From contig NZ_BCVI01000021.1 of assembly GCF_001591665.1 (NCBI RefSeq), forward strand, positions 62,001 to 126,000: a DNA stretch of 64,000 nucleotides. Direction: 5' to 3'. The translations under genes were made by a program, and so were the position numbers. Every line of letters starts with the position of its first letter. Positions within the stretch are counted from its first letter, which is position 1. Below, one piece after another: positions 54,032 through 62,493 of the stretch. The notes beneath the pieces are model-generated. The model saw only the letters and a program-made list of their open reading frames with translations, was not told the origin of the DNA and made no database searches. This DNA comes from Neobacillus soli NBRC 102451 (GTDB lineage: Bacteria; Bacillota; Bacilli; Bacillales; Cytobacillaceae).

Positions 54032-55087
54032 TTATAATGTCCGATATTTTTTCAATGAAAAAATATTCAGCACTACGAAAATGGCGGCGAAAATGACCAG
54101 GGCGATGAGGTCACCGCTAATGTCACTAAAGCCGGCACCTCGATACATCACTCCTTTTAATGCGTCCCCGGTATAATACATTGGAAACACCTTTGCAATC
54201 ATCTGTAACCAATTGGCCATCCCTTCAAGTGGGAAAATCCCGGCAAAAAACACCTGCGGAATGACAGCGATTGGAATAAACTGCATCATTTGAAATTCAG
54301 AGGCGGCAAATGTTGATAACAAAATTCCTAATGATAAGGCAACCAATGCTGTGAGCAGATTAATCAGAAGAACGTTCCATATTGATCCAACAAGCACAAT
54401 ATCTAACACAGTAATCGAATAAAAAACAACAATAACCGTTTGAATAAGGGCAAATATTCCATAGCCGGCTAAATAAGCCGTGACAATTTCTCCTCTGCGA
54501 ATTGGGGTAGATAATAATCGTTCTAATGTTCCCGTTGTCCGCTCACGCAATAGACCTATTCCGGAAATAATAAAAACAAAGAAAAAGACAAAGAAACCGA
54601 CTAATATTGGGCTTAAGACATCGAAGAAAACGGTGTCCTTATTGCCATAGATATAATTTGTTTCAATTTTCTTAGGTATCATCCCTGCTAAGGCTGGATT
54701 ATGCTGAATGAGTTTGGATTGTGCCAGAGCTGAAACTGTTTGGTTTACCTTTGCTTGTAAACCCTTAGCTGAACTAGGGTCATCATTTTGGAGCGTTAAT
54801 TTCATTTGTCCATTTTCCAACTGCAACAGCCCATTAAGGTCGTCATCAACCACCGTGTTTTTCGTTACCTTCTCATATTCTTTTACTTTTATTTCGGCAT
54901 CTTTGAAGGCATTTACAAGACTTGAATCGCCCCCAACGACACCTAATTTCGGTGTTACGGAATTGCCATTAAATAAAAAGTACATCAAGGTTAGAATTAA
55001 GAGCGGAGCCACAAACATTAATGCTAAAGTTCGTTTATCACGAAGCATTTGCTGGCAGATTCTTTTGATTAGCGCCGTCATCCTCAT
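54032..55087 (-). CDS. ABC-2 type exporter permease
   Basis: 351 aa. One N-terminal helix (about 20-40), a large extracellular loop (about 45-170), then five helices, typical of ABC-2 permeases of the DrrB/YhhJ kind. Includes the conserved LRERTTGTLERLLSTPIRRGEI segment spread over residues about 190-211 and a C-terminal FPLEGMANWLQ. The start codon overlaps the ATPase stop by four bases (ATGA), so the two are made together. Probably exports a drug, toxin or lipid; substrate unknown. Confidence 0.87.
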   Translation of the reverse strand: MRMTALIKRICQQMLRDKRTLALMFVAPLLILTLMYFLFNGNSVTPKLGVVGGDSSLVNAFKDAEIKVKEYEKVTKNTVVDDDLNGLLQLENGQMKLTLQNDDPSSAKGLQAKVNQTVSALAQSKLIQHNPALAGMIPKKIETNYIYGNKDTVFFDVLSPILVGFFVFFFVFIISGIGLLRERTTGTLERLLSTPIRRGEIVTAYLAGYGIFALIQTVIVVFYSITVLDIVLVGSIWNVLLINLLTALVALSLGILLSTFAASEFQMMQFIPIAVIPQVFFAGIFPLEGMANWLQMIAKVFPMYYTGDALKGVMYRGAGFSDISGDLIALVIFAAIFVVLNIFSLKKYRTL

Positions 55088-55812
55088 GACTGTTTCACCC
55101 CCGCTTTCAGGAAAACCTCATCGAAATCGTCTGTTTTGTATAGTGCTTTTAATTCACTTGGTGTGCCGCTTGTTAAAATACGGCCGTCGCGGACCATCGC
55201 GACATAATCACATTTAACCGCCTCGTCCATCACATGAGTCGTCACGATAATTGTTTTTTCCTCTTCATTTTTTAAGCGTAAAAATTCTTTCCAAATCGAC
55301 AGTTTTAATTCCGGGTCGATTCCGACGGTTGGTTCATCTAAAATTAAAATTTGGGGATCTTGAATGAGTGCAATTGCCAGGGATAAGCGCCGTTTCATCC
55401 CGCCTGAATAAGCAGCCACACGCTTCTTAAGGTCGTCCGTCAGGTTTACTAAGTTAGCAACGTAAGCAATCCGCTTTTTCTGTTCGCCTTTACTTAACTT
55501 GTAAAGGGAAGCGAAAAATTTCAGATTTTCTTCCCCAGTTAACTCGACGTATAAGGCATCGGATTGGGCCATATAACCAATTTCCTGCAATAAACTGAGA
55601 TTCGGCATTTTTTCACCCAATACATGAATCGAACCAGTGTCGGATTTCTCCATACCAACAATCATTTTGACAAGCGTGGTTTTGCCAGCACCTGAAGGAC
55701 CGATAAGTCCGAACAATTGGCCTTTTGGGATTGTTAAATTGACATCGCTTAAAACAGGTTTTTTTCCGAAGCTTTTGTTGACCTGTTCTACTTTAATGGT
55801 TTGATCCATCAT
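55084..55812 (-). CDS. ABC exporter ATPase
   Basis: 242 aa from the first of two adjacent ATGs behind AGGAGG. Walker A GPSGAGKTT near 38, YMAQSDALY Q-loop, AYSGGMKRRLSLA signature, ILDEPTVGIDP Walker B and VTTHVMDEA switch. The YSGGM signature and short C-terminus fit drug-resistance-type (DrrA, CcmA-like) ATPases. Partner of the overlapping permease. Confidence 0.9.
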   Translation of the reverse strand: MMDQTIKVEQVNKSFGKKPVLSDVNLTIPKGQLFGLIGPSGAGKTTLVKMIVGMEKSDTGSIHVLGEKMPNLSLLQEIGYMAQSDALYVELTGEENLKFFASLYKLSKGEQKKRIAYVANLVNLTDDLKKRVAAYSGGMKRRLSLAIALIQDPQILILDEPTVGIDPELKLSIWKEFLRLKNEEEKTIIVTTHVMDEAVKCDYVAMVRDGRILTSGTPSELKALYKTDDFDEVFLKAGVKQS

Positions 55813-55931
55813 CAAGCCTCCTAGGAGTTAATCATATAATTTAATTTTACAACTACCTACGATTTTAACAATAAACAGAAAGTAGCTTTCTGTTTATTAA
55901 TTCAAAAAAGGAACGAAACGGAGAAAGAAAT

Positions 55932-55968
55932 AGAAAAAAATAGGGGTGACATCATCGTCACCTCTACA
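55932..55968 (-). terminator. Intrinsic terminator of the MFS gene
   Basis: On the minus strand TAGAGGTGAC/GTCACCCCTA stem followed by seven T with flanking T-rich sequence. Confidence 0.85.
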
Positions 55969-55970
55969 GT

Positions 55971-57500
55971 TTAGTTTTCTATAATTTTTTTCACAATTTT
56001 TTTACCCATTGGATTCGCTTGGCTTGGGTCTTCCACTTGTTTTGCACGTGTAATGAAGAAAGCAAGGAAAAGAGCAATACAGGCAATTCCAACCGATACG
56101 ACGAATGAATCATTAATCCCTTCCAACATTGCTTTCATGGCAACTTGTTGCTTCAGTTCGGCTAATACAGTTGGAGTAGGTTTTTCTGTCAAGTGTTTCA
56201 TGGCAGATGTCAGTAAATCAGTTGCATGTGTTTTCGTACGATTTGTCATGATGGTGACAAGCAAAGCAGAGCCAATCGCCCCGGACACTTGCTGCAAGGT
56301 ACTATTCATTGCTGTTCCATGTGGATAGAAACGCGCTGGCAGCTGGTTTAAGCCATTTGTCATTACTGGCATCATTACCATCGACATGCCAAACATCCGT
56401 GCTGAATATAAAAGAATAAGATGTGTATAGGATGTTTCAAGTGTTAATTTGCTGAAAAAATAACTGGTTAGAACCGTAATCGTTAAGCCAATAACAGCTA
56501 AAATTCGACCACCAAACTTATCAAATAATTTCCCAGTGATTGGAGACATGATTCCCATCAAAATCGCACCCGGAAGCATCATCAAACCTGATTTCATCGG
56601 TGAAATTCCACGAATTGTTTGGACATAGATTGGTAAAAGCAGCATCGCTGAAAACATCGCCATTGAGATGACTACAGAAATGGCTGATGATAGAGCAAAC
56701 ATCGGATATTTATAGATCCTGAATTCAAGCATTGGTTTTTCAAGTTTAAATTGACGGAAAATAAACGTAATCAATGCAACGGTTCCGACGATAATCGTTC
56801 CATACACTTGTGGACTATCCCAGCCCTTATTACCCGCTGAGCTAAAGCCGTATAACAATCCGCCAAAGCCGACACTTGATAACAAAAGTGAGAGGAAATC
56901 AAGACGGATATCTACTTTTTCCTTTTTATCTTTAAGTAAGAAAACACCAATTAACAGGACAATTACGGCAATTGGAGAAACAAAATGAAATAACATTCTC
57001 CAGTCAAAATGTTCAAGCATCCACCCTGACAATGTCGGTCCAACTGCCGGTGCAAAAATGAAAATTAACCCGAAAAGCCCCATCGCTCCTCCGCGTTTTT
57101 CAGGAGGAAAGCTTGTTAACATGACGTTCATTAACAGTGGCATCATTATTGCTGATCCGGAAGCTTGGATCATTCGAGCAACTAATAAAACCGGAAAGGC
57201 AGTCGAGAAGCCTGCAAGGAAGGTACCAACTGTGAACAAACTAATCGCTGTAAGGAATAAGCCTCTTACGGAATATTTTTGAATCAAAAAGGCTGTTGCC
57301 GGTATCATTACCCCATTCACCAGCATATACCCTGTTGAAAGCCATTGAACGGTCGATGCTTCGACATCTAAATCCTTCATAATCGATGGAAGTGCAACAT
57401 TTAAAAGTGTTTCGTTTAACATGGCAATAAACGCCCCAATCATAAGGATGGCAAGTATCCCGTATGGTGGACGTTGATTATTAATATTAGATGGTTCCAT
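55971..57500 (-). CDS. DHA2 family (EmrB/QacA-like) multidrug efflux MFS transporter
   Basis: 509 aa, with 14 predicted membrane helices as expected for DHA2. Early motifs LNETLLNVALPSIMKDL (motif D1-like, helix 1) and WLSTGYMLVNGVMIPATAFL, then motif C GPTLSGWMLEHFDWRMLF in helix 5 region. Proton-driven export of cationic drugs or lincosamide-type compounds (LmrB, Mdr). The ATG follows a GGGGG-type ribosome site. Not in an operon with the ABC pair, as a terminator separates them. Substrates are not predictable. Confidence 0.92.
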   Translation of the reverse strand: MEPSNINNQRPPYGILAILMIGAFIAMLNETLLNVALPSIMKDLDVEASTVQWLSTGYMLVNGVMIPATAFLIQKYSVRGLFLTAISLFTVGTFLAGFSTAFPVLLVARMIQASGSAIMMPLLMNVMLTSFPPEKRGGAMGLFGLIFIFAPAVGPTLSGWMLEHFDWRMLFHFVSPIAVIVLLIGVFLLKDKKEKVDIRLDFLSLLLSSVGFGGLLYGFSSAGNKGWDSPQVYGTIIVGTVALITFIFRQFKLEKPMLEFRIYKYPMFALSSAISVVISMAMFSAMLLLPIYVQTIRGISPMKSGLMMLPGAILMGIMSPITGKLFDKFGGRILAVIGLTITVLTSYFFSKLTLETSYTHLILLYSARMFGMSMVMMPVMTNGLNQLPARFYPHGTAMNSTLQQVSGAIGSALLVTIMTNRTKTHATDLLTSAMKHLTEKPTPTVLAELKQQVAMKAMLEGINDSFVVSVGIACIALFLAFFITRAKQVEDPSQANPMGKKIVKKIIEN

Positions 57501-57647
57501 TATTATCCCCCTTGAACTATTAGTCCATTATTTTATACCTCTGTTTCAAGTGATTTCTATAATAGCACCAGCAGTTCATTTTTTGCAACAAAAAAATTTT
57601 CCAATAGGATAAGATGGGATCTCGTTCCATTTAGCTCGCTAAATTTT

Positions 57648-57692
57648 GGTGCCTGACACCTCGCTGTTCAGTGGTGTCAGGCACTTTTTTTC
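57648..57692 (+). terminator. Terminator-like hairpin built from the GGTGCCTGACACC element
   Basis: GGTGCCTGACACC (57648-57660) pairs with GGTGTCAGGCAC (57673-57684) and is followed by seven T. No plus-strand gene ends nearby, so it may be only a repeat, or stop antisense transcription. Confidence 0.7.
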
Positions 57693-57704
57693 TATGAAAA
57701 AAGT

Positions 57705-58010
57705 AGGTTTGGCGGAATTAAAGTTAAGTTTGGCGAAATCCATCTTGAAATTGTTTGGAAAAAATCAGTTTGGCGGAAATCATGCGTAGTTTGGCGGAAT
57801 TAATTAGAAAGTTGGCGGAAATCCGGTCTAGTTTGGCGGAATTCATCTTGAAATTGTTTGGAAAAAATCAGTTTGGCGGAAATCATGCGTAGTTTGGCGG
57901 AATTATTTAAAAAGTTGGCGGAAATCTGGCCCGGTTTGGCGAAAATCCATTTCGAATTTGGCGGAATCTCCCCCAAGTTTGGCGGAATCCCCCAAAATCT
58001 CGGCAAAATC
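57705..58010 (+). repeat. 21-bp periodic TTGGCGGAAT repeat tract, locus C
   Basis: Core positions 57711, 57732, 57772, 57793, 57814, 57835, 57875, 57896, 57917, 57938, 57960, 57981 and a decayed unit at 58002. Steps are 21 bp, one of 22, and two of 40 where an intervening unit has decayed to TTTGGAAAA. A segment of about 60 bp starting at 57741 is repeated at 57844 (offset 103 bp), showing recent duplication within the tract. It ends about 95 bp before the next gene. Orientation matches loci A and B. Confidence 0.85.
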
Positions 58011-58104
58011 AACATCCGAATTACAGCAAATAGTAGTATATTTACAAGCTCAACTGCTAATCCTATCAAAGGGAAATTTTACATTTTTGAAAGGTGGTTT
58101 AGCC

Positions 58105-58698
58105 ATGATTCTAAGCTTATTGAATGGTCTCAAACATCAACATTTAGAGGTTCTTACGATTGAAGGAGCGGCAGCCATCGTGTTTTATTTCACGATCTAC
58201 TCGTTCATCGGCTGGCTCCTTGAAAATAGCTATAGCTTCTTCACAAAACAAGAATTTTTCAAAGAGAATTTTTTATTTGGTCCCTTTAAACCGATGTACG
58301 GCTTTGCCCCGGTACTTTTGGTTTATTTGATTTCACCAGCAACAAATCAAGTAATTGTTATTCTTCTTTGCTTTTTCATCCCAACCATCGTGGAATATGT
58401 GACAGGAGTGTTGCTGCAAAAGCTCTTCAACCGGAAATGGTGGGATTATTCAGATACACCACTACAGCTGCACGGACATATTTGTTTACCCTTCTCGATC
58501 TGCTGGGGGTTTCTATCGCTCATTTGTTTAAAATGGATTCATCCCGCCATTGAAACAATGTTTGGTGCCATTGAACCCTATTGGGCATGGGTTTGGCCGG
58601 CCGTGGGATTATACCTTCTTGCCGATCTCACCCTAGCGATCCGGAAACATTCACTGCAGGATCTCGTTGCCGAGGAACCAACAAATCCAATTCAGTAG
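58105..58698 (+). CDS. CmpB-like (PF06541) membrane protein
   Basis: 197 aa from the ATG at 58105, with AAAGGTGG seven bases upstream; the open frame runs back into the repeat tract to 57958, which is not coding. About five membrane helices, with YSFIGWLLENSYSFFTKQEF, LFGPFKPMYGFAPVLLVY, EYVTGVLLQKLFNRKWWDYS and GHICLPFSICWGFLSL, which are hallmarks of the family annotated as putative ABC transporter permease CmpB. Function is unknown; no ATPase lies next to it. Confidence 0.8.
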   Translation: MILSLLNGLKHQHLEVLTIEGAAAIVFYFTIYSFIGWLLENSYSFFTKQEFFKENFLFGPFKPMYGFAPVLLVYLISPATNQVIVILLCFFIPTIVEYVTGVLLQKLFNRKWWDYSDTPLQLHGHICLPFSICWGFLSLICLKWIHPAIETMFGAIEPYWAWVWPAVGLYLLADLTLAIRKHSLQDLVAEEPTNPIQ

Positions 58699-58709
58699 TT
58701 ACATAATCA

Positions 58710-58756
58710 GGGTGCCTGACACCAATGCTAATGGTGTCAGGCACCCGTTTGTCTTT
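58710..58756 (+). terminator. Hairpin built from the GGTGCCTGACACC element
   Basis: A perfect 14-bp stem (58710-58723 with 58733-58746) follows the CmpB-like gene; the T tail is broken by G and C, so it is a weak terminator or a repeat doing that job. Confidence 0.6.
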
Positions 58757-58839
58757 TAAAAGATTAAAATTCAATTAAAACAAGAAAAATAACTAGAAAT
58801 AATGCTAAATTGGAGGGGAAGAGTTAACACCCTGACAGA

Positions 58840-59562
58840 ATGACCCAAAAGGGAGGGGTTCCTATTAACGAGCGTATTTTGGTTGTAGAGGATGAAAAGC
58901 AGATTGCCAAGATTTTAAAGATAGAACTGGAGTATGAAGGATATGAGGTAGTCGTTGCCTATGATGGGAAGTCAGGGCTGCAGTCCGCCTTGAACGAAAA
59001 ATTGGATTTAATCTTATTGGATGTAATGCTGCCTGAGATGAATGGTATTGAGGTGCTCAGAAGAATCCGCAAAGAGAACAGCCAAATTCCAGTCCTGCTA
59101 CTAACAGCCCGTAATATGACAATGGATAAGGTAACAGGGCTTGATCAGGGGGCCAATGATTACATCACCAAGCCCTTTGAAATGGAAGAATTATTAGCGA
59201 GAATTCGCTCGTTTCTCCGCCAGAACGCCATTGCCTTTAAGAACACACAATCGGAAGACTCCCTCTTATCCATAAGGGATTTAACCGTTAATCTTGATTC
59301 GAGAGAGGTAACGAGGGGCAAGGCTTCGATTACCTTAACCCCAAAGGAATTCGATTTGCTTGTGTACTTGCTATCCAATAAAAATCGAATCGTTACAAGG
59401 GAAAATATTCTCTTTCATGTTTGGGGCTATGAATATGAAGGGGAAACGAATGTCATCGATGTATTTATCAGACATTTACGCAAGAAGATTGAAGAAGGCT
59501 TTTCAGACCCAACGATTATCCAGACGGTCAGGGGAATCGGTTACACAGTAAGGGAGAATTAA
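58840..59562 (+). CDS. OmpR/PhoB-family response regulator
   Basis: 240 aa from the ATG at 58840. Receiver domain with VVEDE pocket, LILLDVMLPE phospho-Asp and the KPF switch Lys; C-terminal winged helix with TLTPKEFDLLVYL and VWGYEYEGETNVIDVFIRHLRKKIE. The start is doubtful: the ATG has no ribosome site at proper distance (GGAGGGG lies 22 nt away), while an ATT at 58864 has GGGAGGGG six bases upstream and sits where homologues begin (xNERILVVEDE). Regulates with the kinase encoded four bases downstream. Target genes unknown; the envelope genes that follow are candidates. Confidence 0.9.
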   Translation: MTQKGGVPINERILVVEDEKQIAKILKIELEYEGYEVVVAYDGKSGLQSALNEKLDLILLDVMLPEMNGIEVLRRIRKENSQIPVLLLTARNMTMDKVTGLDQGANDYITKPFEMEELLARIRSFLRQNAIAFKNTQSEDSLLSIRDLTVNLDSREVTRGKASITLTPKEFDLLVYLLSNKNRIVTRENILFHVWGYEYEGETNVIDVFIRHLRKKIEEGFSDPTIIQTVRGIGYTVREN

Positions 59563-59566
59563 GCCA

Positions 59567-60955
59567 ATGAAGATTACCACAAAAATAAATCTGATTACAA
59601 CCGCGTGGATCCTTTGTGTATTAATTGCGGTGAATGCGGTTGTCTTTTTTTCATTTATGAAAATCACTGTGAATATGGAAGATGATGAACTCCTTCAAAA
59701 GGCAGATCAGTTAATAAAGGAAATCAACAAAGAAGACTCCCCAGTCGAAATGAAAGACACATTCACCCCATACTTAGCGAACCATTCATTTATAAGGATC
59801 ATGCACTCGGATTCAAAAAAGGTGATCCAAGTAACGAATGATAAGGACCTGGCCGCAAAAGTGAAAGCGAAATCCGCCAGTCACAAAGAAACAGAAAGGC
59901 TTACTATTAGACTGAAGAAACAAGAAGAACAAATTGCCATTGTCAGGGTGCCAATCCATTCAAACGGAGATGTTGTTGGAACACTAGAGTTTGGGAAGAA
60001 ATTAGTAGGCCTGGAATTAGGTAAGGACGTGTTATTATCGATTCTAACCTTTTGTACGATCCTTGGTGCAGTATTATCTCTGCTCGGCGGCAGGTGGTTG
60101 TCCAATCTGATTATGCGGCCAATCTCGAATATGATTAACACGATGGAGGATATTGAGCAAAGTGGTATCCCCAAAAAGATTGTTATTGAACATGAAACAA
60201 AGGATGAATTGCAAAAGATGGCTGTCACCTTTAATCGGATGATTGAAAGACTAGAGGCCAATCTGGAAAAACAGAGGCAATTTATCTCTGACGCTTCACA
60301 TGAATTAAAGACCCCGCTCACAGTCATCAAAAGTTATGCGGATCTTCTGTTAAGACGGGGGTTACAAAATGAAGAGGTGGCCCATGATGCGATTGAATCG
60401 ATACATTCAGAGGCCACTAGGATTCAAAAAATGACGGAGCGGTTTCTCGATCTAGCCGATACCGAATTAGAAGATCTTTTAGAGCCGAAATTAATTAATA
60501 TTGGGGCACTATGCAAGAATTTATTCAAGCAGCTTCAATCAGCATATAAGCGGGAAATTGTTCTCCATTATAAAGAAACTTCCATTTCTGTGATAGCAGA
60601 TGAACTTAAGCTAAAACAGGCAATCATTATTTTAATTGATAATGCTATCAAATACAGTAAGGATAAAATAGATGTATATCTTGAGGACAAGGAAGAATTT
60701 ACGATCATTTTGGTAAAAGATTACGGGATTGGTATTCCGGCAGGTGAAATAGAAAATATTTTTGAACGATTTTACCGGATCGATAAGGCTAGAAGCCGGG
60801 AGACCGGCGGCACAGGGCTAGGGCTGTCCATTGCCAAGAATATCATCAAGCAGCATTACGGGGAAATTAAAGTAAAAAGTACGGAAGGAGTAGGAACAGA
60901 GGTGGCGTTGTTCTTACCGAAAAGGAAAGACGGAAAGGAACTGTTTGTGCAGTGA
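59567..60955 (+). CDS. Membrane sensor histidine kinase
   Basis: 462 aa. Two membrane helices (about 10-32 and 150-175) flank an extracellular sensor domain of about 115 residues, then a HAMP domain (about 178-232), HisKA with SDASHELKTPLTVIKSYADLL (H245) and HATPase with IILIDNAIKYS, DYGIGIP and RETGGTGLGLSIAKNII. Pairs with the upstream response regulator. Its stop overlaps the next start (GTGA), so the deacetylase gene is in the same operon. The signal sensed is unknown; envelope stress is plausible from the neighbours. Confidence 0.93.
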   Translation: MKITTKINLITTAWILCVLIAVNAVVFFSFMKITVNMEDDELLQKADQLIKEINKEDSPVEMKDTFTPYLANHSFIRIMHSDSKKVIQVTNDKDLAAKVKAKSASHKETERLTIRLKKQEEQIAIVRVPIHSNGDVVGTLEFGKKLVGLELGKDVLLSILTFCTILGAVLSLLGGRWLSNLIMRPISNMINTMEDIEQSGIPKKIVIEHETKDELQKMAVTFNRMIERLEANLEKQRQFISDASHELKTPLTVIKSYADLLLRRGLQNEEVAHDAIESIHSEATRIQKMTERFLDLADTELEDLLEPKLINIGALCKNLFKQLQSAYKREIVLHYKETSISVIADELKLKQAIIILIDNAIKYSKDKIDVYLEDKEEFTIILVKDYGIGIPAGEIENIFERFYRIDKARSRETGGTGLGLSIAKNIIKQHYGEIKVKSTEGVGTEVALFLPKRKDGKELFVQ

Positions 60956-61656
60956 TCAAAATAATCATCATTAGTCTGCTTCTTTTATTGATTGTAATTC
61001 TAGTCTATGCGATTTTGCCAACGGTACTGATTCGTGCCAGCGGATGGGGGATAACGAAAAGGATAAAAAGTGAGGCCATTGCAATCACGTTTGATGATGG
61101 TCCTAATCCAGAATATACGCCACAATTGCTTGATCTTTTGAAAAAGTTTGATGTGAAGGCCACTTTTTTTGTGGTCGGCAGCAAGGTGCTAGCCAATCCA
61201 GATATCATTAAACGGATGAGCGCAGAGGGACATACGGTTGGCATCCATCACTTTGAGCATATTTCTAGTTGGATTCTTTCCCCGATTCAATTGAAAAAAC
61301 AACTGCAGCAGACAGAGCAGGCGATCAGGGAATGTGTGCTGCAAAAGGTCAGGTTTTACCGGCCGCCATGGGGCCATTTTAATCTATTCAGCCTCCTGCT
61401 TGGCAAGCGCTATAAAGTGATCATTTGGTCGCATATTTTCGGGGATTGGAAGGTGGCAAAAGGCAAAAATGGTCTACTTGAACAATTGCTGGCAGCGACA
61501 GAACCCGGTTCTATTCTTTTGCTTCATGACTGTGGGGAAACACTGGGTGCGGATCAAGAGGCCCCCTATTATATGCTTAAGTGCTTAGAAATCTATTTAC
61601 AGGAAAACGTAACTAAAGAAACAAAATTTATCACATTAAAAGATGTTTACCAATGA
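60952..61656 (+). CDS. Membrane-anchored polysaccharide deacetylase (NodB homology)
   Basis: 234 aa from a GTG that overlaps the kinase stop by four bases. N-terminal membrane helix (about 4-26), then a carbohydrate esterase 4 domain: TFDDGPNPEYT (motif 1, Asp-Asp), GIHHFEH (metal His pair, a variant of the usual HxxxH), RFYRPPWGHFN (motif 3) and GSILLLHDCG (motif 5). Removes acetyl groups from an amino sugar polymer outside the cell, e.g. peptidoglycan or a surface glycan. Exact substrate unknown. Confidence 0.87.
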   Translation: MIKIIIISLLLLLIVILVYAILPTVLIRASGWGITKRIKSEAIAITFDDGPNPEYTPQLLDLLKKFDVKATFFVVGSKVLANPDIIKRMSAEGHTVGIHHFEHISSWILSPIQLKKQLQQTEQAIRECVLQKVRFYRPPWGHFNLFSLLLGKRYKVIIWSHIFGDWKVAKGKNGLLEQLLAATEPGSILLLHDCGETLGADQEAPYYMLKCLEIYLQENVTKETKFITLKDVYQ

Positions 61657-61663
61657 GGACAAT

Positions 61664-62260
61664 ATGAATATAGACACGCTTGTCAATTATATTACATTGT
61701 ATGGTTACTTTGTTATTTTTCTATTTTTATTCTTTGGGATTGTCGGCATTCCCGCTCCAGAGGAATCGCTGCTCTTCTTAATCGGAGTGCTGAGTGTTCA
61801 TCACAAACTCTCCTTAGGACTGGCGCTGTTGTCTGCTAGTCTCGGTGCGTTTGTTGGCATGCTTACAGCCTATATTTGCGGAAAATATGTGGGGTACCCA
61901 TTTATCAAAAGATACGGCAAATACGTCGGGATTACCACGGAGCGCTGGGAAAAGGTAAGTAATAAATATACAAAAAATGTCCGTAAAACGATTGTATTTG
62001 GCTTTTATTTGCCGGGTATCAGGCAGATTAGTCCCTATTTTTCCGGGATTAATAAAATTCCCTTTCGGCGGTTTTTCGTCCTTTCCCTGCTAGGCACACT
62101 TCTCTGGACTTTCCCATTTATTTTAGCCGGCTATTTTGCCGGCAAGGTATTTAATATCAATCCAGATTATGTTCCCTATGTAGGAATCGTCCTATTATTT
62201 CTTTTTTTCGGATATGTTATCATTAAGTATATAAAAGGAAAAAAGACTAAAATCAACTAA
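61664..62260 (+). CDS. DedA family membrane protein
   Basis: 198 aa from the ATG at 61664 with GAGGA upstream; an ATG at 61643 lies inside the previous gene without a ribosome site. Four to five helices with the DedA signatures GIVGIPAPEESLLFLIGVL, YICGKYVGYPFIKRYG and FGFYLPGIRQISPYFSGI. DedA proteins include undecaprenyl-phosphate and phospholipid flippases needed for envelope recycling. That role fits the adjoining deacetylase and bcrC-like genes. Confidence 0.88.
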   Translation: MNIDTLVNYITLYGYFVIFLFLFFGIVGIPAPEESLLFLIGVLSVHHKLSLGLALLSASLGAFVGMLTAYICGKYVGYPFIKRYGKYVGITTERWEKVSNKYTKNVRKTIVFGFYLPGIRQISPYFSGINKIPFRRFFVLSLLGTLLWTFPFILAGYFAGKVFNINPDYVPYVGIVLLFLFFGYVIIKYIKGKKTKIN

Positions 62261-62271
62261 ATAGAACAGCC

Positions 62272-62318
62272 AAGCCTGAAAAGACAGCGATCATCGTCCT
62301 TTTGGGCTTTTTTTGCTG
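62272..62318 (+). terminator. Intrinsic terminator
   Basis: AAGCC..AAAAG paired with CTTTT..GGCTT (two mismatches), followed by seven T. Confidence 0.75.
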
Positions 62319-62493
62319 TTTAACAATCTGGCCAAAAATACGCTGAAAATAAGATTAAAAATCAATTAAAAACCGCGTTTTTTAAGAAATGAGTGGTACA
62401 TTAAAAGGGACAAAATGATTAAATAGTCTTTATTATATTTAGAAGCCATCCCTTTTAAGGAAGGAATTCTAAAAAGAACAGGAGATGGAACAA

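Noticed and set aside
57648..58746. Attachment sites or ends of a mobile element
   Set aside because: The two GGTGCCTGACACC hairpins flank only the 21-bp repeats and one membrane protein gene; no transposase, integrase or target duplication is present, and a third copy lies at 53187.
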